Assembly (NCBI GenBank): GCA_049999805.1
Contig: JBNGIO010005379.1
Location: 1-64,000 of the forward strand
Direction: 5' to 3'
DNA: 64,000 nucleotides
Source: Folioceros fuciformis
Taxonomy: Eukaryota; Anthocerotophyta; Anthocerotopsida; Anthocerotales
The notes beneath the pieces were generated by a model that ran no database searches, was not told the origin of the DNA, and saw only the letters and a program-made list of their open reading frames with translations. Shown here piece after piece: positions 21,786 through 33,015 of this stretch (positions within the stretch are counted from its first letter, which is position 1; the number at the start of each line of letters is the position of its first letter). The position numbers and the translations under genes are program-made.

Positions 21786-24549
21786 AGTCGCCTCTACTGT
21801 GGCCGCCTAGAACCAACGCGCCGATACGACGAGACGACGCCTCGCAGCTGCTCGCTACGGCTTCGAATGTTCGGGCTCCTGCTGCCTTCCAAAGATTTCC
21901 AGCCAACACCACCAGCAGCAACACCCTCCTTCGCCAACAGGGCAGCGACGAATCCTGAGATGAGGAGAGGCCGGGAGGCAGCAAGAGGATGAACAAGGAG
22001 GGAAAATATGTAACACCAAAAACTCAGTAAGCCAAGCCAACACAGGCATCAATACTGGAAACCCTAACTAGGCCGAAGATAACGATATGATCCCGTTGTT
22101 CCGGTGCATTTATACTCCTGTCCTGCACCCCGTCATTAATGGCCAAGGGTAGAAAAATGGGATAAAGAAGCAAAAAAGCTCCTCCAGCTTGGCTGCCACG
22201 GTGCGAGGAGAGGCCACCCGGGCCGACGGCTGCAAGCCGTTTGGACTCCTTGGGGGGTGGCCCTGGTCCCTGGGGGACTGAAGTGGACTGGACTCATTCA
22301 TCATCCCATTTATATCAAGGGCCTCAAGTGGTGGTCGTTAAATAACAATATTGCCCATATAGTGGCTAACTGATTGATGTCGGTGCGATTATACAAAGAC
22401 AGCGTTCCGTATAAAGATACATTCTGGTTAAGCCTGGGTCCAATATTCTCAGGAGATGCTGCCACTAAGGCTCCTTACTCCCCCGGGGTGCCGTCCAGTG
22501 CCATCGTCACGGCCCCTAGTAGCATGATAGATACCATCTCCAGGAGCTTCGCCTTCCCGGCCTGCTAGCATCATCGTCACTGCCGGGGCCGAGGCTGGGG
22601 CCGGTGCCGGCAGGAGCGCAGAATCACACCGCAGGCGGAGGCGGAGGCGGAGGCGGAGGCTCCGGCGCAGGACTCCGGCGGTGGCCGTGGCCCTCACCAT
22701 GCCTGCTAAAGGGGAATAGAATCCTGTGTATGTTGACCGAGGGCCCGCAGCATGCAGCCAACCCCTGACCGCAAACTGGTGGTCCTCCTTCCATGTCTTG
22801 TTGCTCTCTCTCATTGCTTGCCCGCCGTCGCCGTGGAATGAATGGTGGCATTGTCAAGTATAGTACGAAACAGTGCCCGAGATCACAGCTCTGTGGTCGG
22901 TGAACAAAAGTGTCGAAAGCATGACAGAGGCCATCGCTGTCAGGGTTGGAACTTGGCACGACTGCTCCAGCAGGCCTGCCTGGAGCTGCAACTGGGGGCC
23001 CTGCACGGGTGCACATGGCGAGAGGGAGACGAGGGACCGTCATGATGGATACTGCGCTGCGCATGAACGGACAACGAGAAGGCAGGGAAGAAGCAAAGGG
23101 GAAAGTTGTTGCTTGCAAGTTGCGTCCACGCATGGAGCAGCACATGAAATCCTGCACGCCTTCACCCATTTTTAGGGCCAGATTATGAACCCTGCACGGG
23201 ACGGGTGACATCCTCTGTACCTATCTTTTTCACCCTCCTCACCCTCCCTGAGATTCACCTCCTTCAATCGTCGGGGCATGCTGAAAGCATGCTTTGGACA
23301 TTCACACTGGCTACTGTATACAGATGGCTTCAAAGAGTTACTGTGCTCTCTGCACACGGGTGCACGCAGAATGATACATACGTGCACCTCCCTCCCTTCT
23401 GGTGGTAACCTTGCCAAGTCTGCTAGCCACATCCACCAGTGTCTCAACGGCCAGCCATGCATCACACACGGTTGCAGCTTCTCCAGTACCAACCCGCCGC
23501 TCTACCTGGGACTGCTGTGTCGGCTCATGAAGTTCTAGTACGTGCTAACTTGGTCCATGCTTTTATTTGTGGGCGAGTACCTGCTACTCCTTGTCGTCGT
23601 GTCAGAAGATTGGCGATCTAAGACGTCACTGGAGAATCTTCTACAAAGCCGTGATGGCAAACACGTATCTCGCCCTGTCGGATGTCTTACAAACTTTACC
23701 CTTCTCGGGACACGAAGCCCCCTCTCGGGTGGGATCCGCCATTCTGAATTCATGAAAACGCTCCATTAAGGCCATATGCTTTTCAGCAGCTGAGACAAAT
23801 TGTTGTCACAAGCAAGACACGAGAGATGTCACTGCTTCCTGCGGCATCTCTAAACCCGAGGAGTGCCCGAGCACCATCGGCCAACAACATTTGCCACTCA
23901 ATCCCATCGTTGCTTCGTCAACCCGGCCGGTCACAATACTGTGTGCCACCAAGCACCTGTGAAGCTGCCGCATTCTGCGTGCACGTCCCTCTTGGCACAG
24001 ATACCAGGAAGAATCTGCGGTGCATCTAATAGGCATGATCAGATGAAGACAAGAGCATACAGAGCACCTCGGTTCGTACCACTAAATTTGAACCAGAGAA
24101 GACAGCCACAACGCGTCTTGTTGCCGTATACAGAAAAAGCTGGCAGCGACCTCATATCGTCCGTCGCAGGTGATCCATATGGCGACAAATCCCTCAAGTT
24201 CACTGGCGGAGCTTGAACCATCACAGACCCGTCAATCTCCACTCAGTTTCGATGGACCAACAAGACCAATGTTGAACGGCATTTGAGGCTCCCCTCGTAA
24301 GTGTGCAGACAGACACGCTGATACCGCGCCATTCCGCCGCTCTGACAGCAAATTCTCGGGGTACAAGTATGCGCCACCGCATTTCCCTCTAGATGCACAG
24401 TTAAATCGTTCAACAGTGATGCACCTCCCCTGTCCCTATTTCCACATTCTGATAATGCGGAAAATCACACGACACGAGTAGGGCCCTGCACATAAACAGC
24501 ACACAGACACGAGAGGGGAAGCACCGGGACGTTACAAGTGTAAACTTCA
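21786..24549. other. Long intergenic stretch with low-complexity tracts and PPR debris
   Basis: No intact gene seen. Contents: CCCATCCCAT/CCCTCCC low complexity lies just inside the SERF gene's intron (21560-21600); GCGGAG hexanucleotide repeat at about 22629-22660; long GC-rich frames here have no recognisable motifs. A minus-strand stretch near 23270-23420 resembles the PPR string before the first P/L/S triplet (see separate entry). 23820-24036 minus has an open frame with RRMRQLHRCLVAHS, again faintly PPR-like. 24040-24549 is the 3' flank of the next PPR gene. Confidence 0.4.
23270..23420 (-). pseudogene. Possible decayed PPR fragment
   Basis: On the minus strand the text around SLKPSVYSSQ and, one frame over, VNVQSML, lines up loosely with the conserved 'SVKPDNHVFVAVLKAC' segment of the neighbouring PPR genes, preceded by a 'GREVHVCII' string. 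Frameshifts and stops are needed, and similarity is short, so this is only a tentative call. Confidence 0.25.
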
Positions 24550-27144
24550 TCAATGCCGATCCCCACACGAGCAACAGCCATCCACAAAATGGTGCACCCG
24601 ATGTGCATCTCTGACTATGATCTCCCGCTTTTCAATCCTTGACAATGTCTTGGTTTGGCCATGACAGTCATCACACATGCGGATGTTCTTCGTGACCCGT
24701 AGAGTTGTGCAATCTGGGGTATTCAGCAAACCGTAGGCCACTGCTAGTTTTTCTGCATGTCCACAGAAGGCATCTTCATCCTTTCCATTAGATAAAAACT
24801 GTAGGACTGTCTCCTTGGGGCCTCCGCTGGTTCTTCCTTCCTTCGACTGCACGTTCACACTCTTCAATTTGGATGTGATGTCGTCTCTTTCCTCCCCTAC
24901 TGTAAAGGCATGAACCTTGCTGTTCACCTCGATCCACGCCCTTGCAGGTTTCTTGCAAGCGCCAGCCAATTTCCTTGAGCTTTCTATGCTCACTGCTTCT
25001 CCCTTCCTACCAGCATTGGCATAGATGCTGGACAATAGAATGTAGGCAGCAGCATTTTGAGGATCCATTTTAATAATGGTGTCAAAACATCGCCGTCCAC
25101 GCTCCACATCATCATGCCTTTTGCATGCACTCAGCAAACATGTCCACCCCACCACATTGTCGTGAAACGGCATTGTTTGCAGCACCTTCTCAGCCTCTTC
25201 CAGCCAGCCCGATCGTCCAAAAACATCAACCATGCAGTTGTAGTGATACAGACTGGGGGTGATTCCATGGTCTTCCACCATTGTCTTGAAAAAGTGTTCA
25301 CCCTCTTTCACCAAGCCATCCCGACTGCATGCCGTGAGAAGACCCAGAAAGGTAGCATCATCAGGCTCAACACCATGTTGTTGCATTTCTTCAAAACAGC
25401 GAATCGCCATTTGCCCGTCGCTATGTTGGCCGTAGCCATTGAGTAGGGCATTCCATGTCACCACGTTTTTCGTGGGCATTCTGTCAAACACCTTACGAGC
25501 ATCCTCCAAGCTCCCACATTTAGCATACATGTCCACCAGGCCATTACCCACAACCACATTACCTTCAAGTCCCATCTCCTGAATGTCATAGTGCAGCTGT
25601 TTACCGTGACCTAGAGCTCCGATGCTGGCACAGGCTTTCAAAAGTGACACAAATGTGGTAGCAGTCACTGGAGTGTTGCCCTCCTGCTGCATGGCAGAGT
25701 AAAGAGCGAGAGCCTCTTGACCAAGCCCCTGCTGGGCGTATCCAGCAAGCATGGCATTCCACGCGACCACATCTCTACTCGAGAGGGCATCAAACATGCT
25801 TCGAGCATCCTCCAGGCTTCCACATTTTGCAAAGCCTGCCAGCATTGTAGTCCATGACACAACATTTCTGGCCTGCAGATTCTCAAATGCACTACGAGCA
25901 TCCTCTAGGCTCCCACACTTGGCATACATATCAACCAGGCTGCTACCGACAACCACATCAGCTTCCAGTCCCTGTTCTTGTAGCAGGGAGTGGAGCTCCT
26001 TGCCCTCACGCAGAGCTCCAACACTGGCACAGGCTTTCAGCAGACACACAAATGTAGAACGGTCAGCTGGTGTGATGCCTTCCAGTTGCATACCTGCGTA
26101 GAGTGAAAGGGCCTCTTCACCCAGACCATGCTGGGCATAACCAGCAATCATTGCATTCCAGGTGACCACATCCTTTGTGGGCAATCTGTCAAACACTCTG
26201 CGGGCATCCTCTAGACTCCCACACTTAGCATACATATCCACCAGGCTGTTACCGACAACCGCATCAGCTTCAAGCCCCCTTTCCTGAACCTGGCAATGAA
26301 GCTCCTTACCTAGATTCAGAGCTCCAACAGCGGCACACGCTTTCAGCAGGCATACGAATGTGACATTATCCGCTGGAGTGATGCCCTCAGCATGCATGGA
26401 TGAGAAAAGAGAAAGGGCCTCGCGACCACGTCTATACCTAGCATAGCCCGCAATCATGGCATTCCACGTTACCACATCTTTGGTTGGCAAGGTGTCAAAA
26501 ACTCTGCGAGCATCCTCTAAGCTCCCACACTTAGCATACATGTCTATCAGACAGTTGGCGACAAAAATGTTAGGCTCTTGTACACTGCCCAAAACGTCAG
26601 CATGGACCTGCTTGCCGGAAGGTAAATCTTCTGCGGTGGAACACGCTTTGAGGACTGCCACGAAAATGTGGTTGTCTGGCTTGACAGTGGACTTGGGCAT
26701 TTGCTGATATAACTTGACAGCCTGAGCAGGCTGCCCATTTTCCGCATGCGCCAAAATGATGGAAGCCCACGTGAAGGGGTCTTGGGCAGGCAAACTGGTA
26801 AACACCTGCCTCGCTTGTTGCAGCCTCCCATTGGCAGCATACATCCGTATGAAGTGGTTGGCCAGGAAGGAGTTCGAGTCCTGGCCACATTGTGAAGCGA
26901 GGGCATGGAGATGCGAGCCAGCACTCAAGTCCTTCTCCGCAATGCATCTCATGAGGAGGCCATAGAAGACTGATGTGGGAATGTGAGATCCCCCATGCAC
27001 CAGAAGATCCAACACCTGGATGGCATCACTCAGCGTCCCTGCACCCACGTTGCTCCAGTCCACCCTGCAAAGTTCCGGCCAAGTGTCAAGCAGGAGGCGA
27101 GGAAAGCATGAAAGAAGGAGGGAGCTACGGAGCAGACCTCCCAC
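24550..27144 (-). CDS. PPR protein with DYW:KP deaminase domain, C-terminus DRH
   Basis: Editing-type PPR protein of at least 864 residues. PPR tract with PLS triplets (MYAKCGSLEDARRVFDRLP, VVTWNAMIAGYAQHGLGEEA, STFVCLLKACASVGALREGK). Between two ordinary triplets sits a short module, RNVVSWTTMLAGFAKCGSLE, in which a P motif runs directly into an S motif. E1/E2 follow, with KKPARAWIEV at the PG-box position, then the deaminase: HAEKLAVAYG, CDDCH, EIIVRDAHRVHHF, CSCGDRH. The DRH end and KP box define the DYW:KP type, reported to carry out U-to-C editing. The open frame extends upstream to a TGA near 27367 with no ATG before residue ~70, so the start is either an unusual codon or lies in a further 5' exon; a mitochondrial or plastid targeting peptide would be expected there. 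The hydrophobic, Ser/Leu/Arg-rich first residues (GGLLRSSLLLSCFPRLLL) fit the end of such a peptide. Confidence 0.95.
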   Translation of the reverse strand: MGGLLRSSLLLSCFPRLLLDTWPELCRVDWSNVGAGTLSDAIQVLDLLVHGGSHIPTSVFYGLLMRCIAEKDLSAGSHLHALASQCGQDSNSFLANHFIRMYAANGRLQQARQVFTSLPAQDPFTWASIILAHAENGQPAQAVKLYQQMPKSTVKPDNHIFVAVLKACSTAEDLPSGKQVHADVLGSVQEPNIFVANCLIDMYAKCGSLEDARRVFDTLPTKDVVTWNAMIAGYARYRRGREALSLFSSMHAEGITPADNVTFVCLLKACAAVGALNLGKELHCQVQERGLEADAVVGNSLVDMYAKCGSLEDARRVFDRLPTKDVVTWNAMIAGYAQHGLGEEALSLYAGMQLEGITPADRSTFVCLLKACASVGALREGKELHSLLQEQGLEADVVVGSSLVDMYAKCGSLEDARSAFENLQARNVVSWTTMLAGFAKCGSLEDARSMFDALSSRDVVAWNAMLAGYAQQGLGQEALALYSAMQQEGNTPVTATTFVSLLKACASIGALGHGKQLHYDIQEMGLEGNVVVGNGLVDMYAKCGSLEDARKVFDRMPTKNVVTWNALLNGYGQHSDGQMAIRCFEEMQQHGVEPDDATFLGLLTACSRDGLVKEGEHFFKTMVEDHGITPSLYHYNCMVDVFGRSGWLEEAEKVLQTMPFHDNVVGWTCLLSACKRHDDVERGRRCFDTIIKMDPQNAAAYILLSSIYANAGRKGEAVSIESSRKLAGACKKPARAWIEVNSKVHAFTVGEERDDITSKLKSVNVQSKEGRTSGGPKETVLQFLSNGKDEDAFCGHAEKLAVAYGLLNTPDCTTLRVTKNIRMCDDCHGQTKTLSRIEKREIIVRDAHRVHHFVDGCCSCGDRH

Positions 27145-27784
27145 AGGGTTTGTGATGGCCCAGCGATAGTTGCCCCGAAGTGACTGAGGACGGATGACGA
27201 GATAAGTTCTTCCTCCAAAAGAGCGAGCCCGAGGGCCGCGGGACCAGAGACTTGTGAGGCAGCAACACGTACCTCGATGAAGCCGGCTCTGCTGCAGCAG
27301 ATCAGCTACACATGAGAATTGTCGAGTGGAGAGCAGATGGGTGTGGAGAAGGCAGAGGTAGGGGGCTCACCGGGACCGAGCTGATCTGTAGATGAGACAC
27401 CTGGTCCTGCCCCTGCCCCTGCCCCTGCCCCTTCCCTTAATGATGACAGGCGTCTCCACCAGTCCTCCGCACTGCGTTTGCTCGGGAACAGGCACCCTGC
27501 AGCCAAGTGGGTCCTGGTCTTCAACATGGGGACAGCCGCCTACGCTTGCTTCGCTGACGAAAACGGCGAGCGCGGTCCATCCCTGAACGGTGTGGGACTT
27601 GCCCTGCCTAGCAGAGCACTTGATGCTTTACGCCAATATACAGAACGGTTTTGTGCGCTTCCGTTCACCCATGTGTGGCATGGGGAGCTAGAAGTCCAGG
27701 CACCTTGCGGGGCGTGAAGAGAAGGGGTTGAACATGTAACCTCCTCTCCGAGGGGATGCTGGCAGGGCTTGTGAGCTTGAGGTC
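27145..27784. other. Divergent region with possible short ORF
   Basis: Between two divergent genes. On the plus strand, 27478-27717 holds an open frame reading AKWVLVFNMGTAAYACFADE and GVGLALPSRALDALRQYTER; I do not recognise it and see no splice partners. It ends 67 bases before the G-patch gene's ATG and could be an upstream ORF or part of a 5' exon. A CCCTGC repeat (about 27410-27432) lies upstream. The missing 5' exon of the PPR gene should be here on the minus strand. Confidence 0.35.
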
Positions 27785-28991
27785 ATGTTGCCTCGAGCGG
27801 GACTTGGAGCTGCAGAAGCTGATGCAGATGAGGACGACTACATGGGTGATCTGGGACGCTTTCTGGGACCCGAACATCTACAACCGCCTCCGGAACGGTC
27901 ATCGGTTGGTTTGTCTTGGATCTGGTGTGCCGTGTGAAGGCGATGCACGGTCCTTCCCGATGTGACAAGGCTTGCCATTCGGTGTGTGATGAGTGGCAGG
28001 TCGAAAGCAAGAGGAAGTTGAGCCGCAAGGAGAAGAAGAGAGCCAAGGATGAAGAGATGAAGGTTTCTGAGGCTGAGCAACGAAGTGAGGGCCTGAAAGC
28101 CGCCATCCCTTCCTCCAACATCGGCTTCAAAATGTTGCAGCAGATGGGATACACACCCGGGGCCGCTCTCGGAAAGCATGGGCAAGGGTCTCTGGAACCC
28201 ATCAACGTGGAACTGAAAACGTCAAGGACGGGGCTGGGCCGGGATGACTTGCTGAGACGTCAGGAGATGCTGAGACTCAAAGTGGCAGCTTTGGAGGCTG
28301 ACAGCAAAAGGAAGAGAGAGCAGGAGCTGAAAGTGGAGTTCCATGGTCGCAGAAAGGGGTCCTGGCAGAAGAGAAAAATCACGTCTGACTACAGAAAGGC
28401 GTGTGCAACTCTTGGCCAGCTGGAAGAACGGCAAAGCCATGGGAAAGGAGCTGAGCCTAGTTCCGAGGAAAAGGGGTGTGCAAGTCCTGGGAAGCGCAAG
28501 GAAGATGGCAGTGATGAGCAAGCAGACGCAGGCGCAGGCGCAGAAGTCGAAGGGGAAGGGGAAGGAGAAGGAGAAGGAGAGGAGGAAGAGATCAGCGAGG
28601 AGGTTGGAGTTGCCATTGCTTTGTTTGCAACAGCATCAGCTTACCATATGGACATTTTGATGATGAGTGCCCCTCACTTGTGTGCTGTGAATCACGGTGG
28701 TGGCAGCAACTGGAAGAGGTTTTGACGAGACTACGGAGCCAGTTTTGTTATTGCTTGTACTGTGGCCATCAGGTAACACGGTTCTTTCTTGTCCTCTGCA
28801 CCTTGCAAGGTTCGTGTTCTAGAAGGCTACTAGTAGCAGGAGTAGGATAGCAGGGCTGGGGCCCGGGCCAGACATGAGTGTTTTGGCCTCTTGCATGCAT
28901 GATTTTGGGAGTTGGTGTATCGTGTGTGCAGTATGATTCAGCTGAGGCCATGCTTGCAAACTGTCCTGGACTTGAAGAGGAGGCGCATTAG
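27785..28991 (+). CDS. GPATCH11: G-patch domain protein, GPATCH11/CCDC75 type
   Basis: G-patch proteins activate DEAH helicases in RNA processing; GPATCH11 is a small nuclear member. Four exons join in phase: 27785-27904, 28000-28602, 28707-28772, 28932-28991, giving 282 residues. Order: acidic start with DEDDYMGDLGRFLGPE (the family's DYMSD-type motif), a basic KRKLSRKEKKRAKDEE segment, the G-patch (SSNIGFKMLQQMGYTPGAAL followed by GKHGQGSLEPI), a coiled basic region, an acidic Glu/Gly repeat (GAEVEGEGEGEGEGEEEEIS), then the C-terminal zinc-binding module: FCYCLYCGHQ, YDSAEAMLANCPGLEEEAH. The last two exons were found only by splicing; reading through the second intron gives an unrelated tail. 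Donors of introns 1 and 2 are GTTGG, weak but phase-consistent. Confidence 0.9.
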
Positions 28992-29767
28992 TGAGGTCAT
29001 GGAGAAGCTTGTGTGCTCTCTTGTCTTTGTCCTCTTTCTCTCTCGCTCCCTCCCTCGTGAGCCAAGTTAAGAAGTGGAGAGGACACTGTTCTTGTCCTTG
29101 TTTGGCATGGGTGTGGGTGGCGCCGCCCTGCCTCGCACGTTCAAGCATCAATGCAGCAATGGATTCTAATTTTGAGGAGGTGGCCTCCATATTTTCATTT
29201 CCCAGATGTCGTCGGGCGGGGCGTGGCGTGGCGTCACCTCCTCCATGCTTGCGTGTCGTGTCGGGTTAGCGACAAGGACGCCACGACAGCCCTATCGCTT
29301 CGTTCCATGTCGACCGACGTCAGCTCACGTTTCAGACATTACGTGCGGCAGCTGCGGCCGTCCAAACTGGGAGGGATTCGGGGGACCACTGCTTTTGCCT
29401 TTCTCGTTCCATGCACGCGCTGTCCTCAACTGCCGTGTGACACCGACTCTCCGGCCCTGTCTTGCCTACTGCGTCTGGGCTCTCGGATCCAGGGGAACAC
29501 AATGGGACAAATACGCCCTTTTTAGTGCTCAACACGAGACTGTCGGTGCTATCGGGCCATATACTCGGGAACAAGACCCAAGACTAGCAAGAATCGTTCC
29601 ATGCCCAAAAGAGGGTTAAAAAAGATGTCCACGTGCTTAAACACATCCACACCTTTTTGCGATCCAAGGGGCCAGACACGCCCCAAAAAATTGTGACCTG
29701 CTCCAAGTTACATACATACATACCATACGTAGAACTAGATGCGGTGAACAATAAACAATCTTCTTGG
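28992..29767. other. Intergenic between convergent genes
   Basis: 3' flanks of the G-patch gene and of spermidine synthase. No supported coding frame or repeat. Confidence 0.5.
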
Positions 29768-31679
<1,912 letters not shown>

Positions 31680-33015
31680 GCCGCCGCCGCCGCCGCAGCA
31701 GCAGCCGTGCGAGATGCCTGCCGGTGAGGCAGCAACAGCAGCAGCAGCCAGAAGGCACAAAGGCGGGACGGGACGACGGGATGGGACAGGAGCAGGAGCA
31801 GGCCGGCAGGCAGTAGTCAGCCAGCCAGCCAGCCAGCCAGCACCCCTTCGACAGGGACTCGCAGGAATATGTATTCCCTCACGCACTGCTCTCTCTCCGC
31901 AAGTCCGATGGTTCGCAAGCCCGCCCTTTTCATCTTCCCTCTCTCAATATCGTTTAGGTAGCTCTACCTACTAGTGTGGTCTAGTATCACGATTAAGCTC
32001 AGCTCGCAGCTCCTTCAAGTCCTATCAAGTCACATACATTGTCGCGGAGCGACGTCCACGCCTCGCCCCTGACCTAAGACACACAAGACAGATCTACACT
32101 CGTTTCACACACGCACACGCGCTAACGTGGGCAGTTCTGGGAACAATCAATAGTCAGGAATGATATTCTGGGGGGCTGGTCCCCTTCCTTTTTGGATTGT
32201 TCACCTTTTGGGTAGATAGGATTTTCCATCTTCTTTTCCATTACTATATACCATTCCTCCCACACACTCTTTTCCACCCAGACGCACACAAAGTCTTTCA
32301 ACCCCTTCACCTTTCTTCAATTCCAGTGAAGTGAGCTGACAAAGAATCCACGATTCCATACAGAATTTCCTAAAGGCAAGAAAGTACTATGGATGACACT
32401 TTATAAAATACATACATGACTTCGTTTCAACCATCCTCTCCGTCTCTCCTCGTCTCCTCGAGCTGGTCCAGTTTCCGATGCTGGCTCACATCACAATGTG
32501 GAAAGGTTTAACAACATCGAGTCTTGCCAGTCATGGATAACCAGTGGCTATGGCTATGGCTCTGTAAGCCGCAAGACACAGTGACTTCAACCTACGACAA
32601 ATGTAAACACCTAGTAATGAAGATACAACACCACCGGGATGTAAAAGCCAGCCACAACACAAGGAGGAAGAGAAGGATGTGTGACCTGCTGAAGCACAAT
32701 CCACAATTCCGGCCCCCGCCGCACCCTCCCTTCCATTCTCGGTCTCTAGCGTGGTGATGCCGGGCTCGAGCGAAACCGGCCCCAGGATCACATTGCTCAA
32801 CCACGGGAACCACGCGCGGATGTCAGCAAACATTCCACATGACAGAGCTGTTGCATGCTGGAGGACATCCGCTTCGTTCGCATCGCCTGCAAAGTGCTGG
32901 AAGTGGGGGCCCTGAATGTTTATTCTAAGGCAAGTCGTCACTCTTGACAGCGCGGCCAAATCTGCATCTCCTCTCCGTACTTTCTGGAGCACACCAGAGC
33001 GCAGCCCAATCCTGA
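31680..33015. other. Intergenic, SPDS 5' flank
   Basis: Upstream region of spermidine synthase and 3' flank of the next PPR gene. Contains CAGCAGCAG and AGCCAGCCAGCC tracts (31680-31845). No gene, RNA gene or mobile element recognised. Confidence 0.45.

Noticed and set aside
21469-21996. 175-codon minus-strand frame with a signal-peptide-like start
   Set aside because: It overlaps exon 1 and the first intron of the SERF-like gene in the wrong frame; the spliced gene explains the region better.
27916-28725. Unspliced 269-codon version of the G-patch protein
   Set aside because: It begins inside intron 1 and ends inside exon 3 in the wrong frame; splicing restores both the DYMGD start and the C-terminal zinc module.
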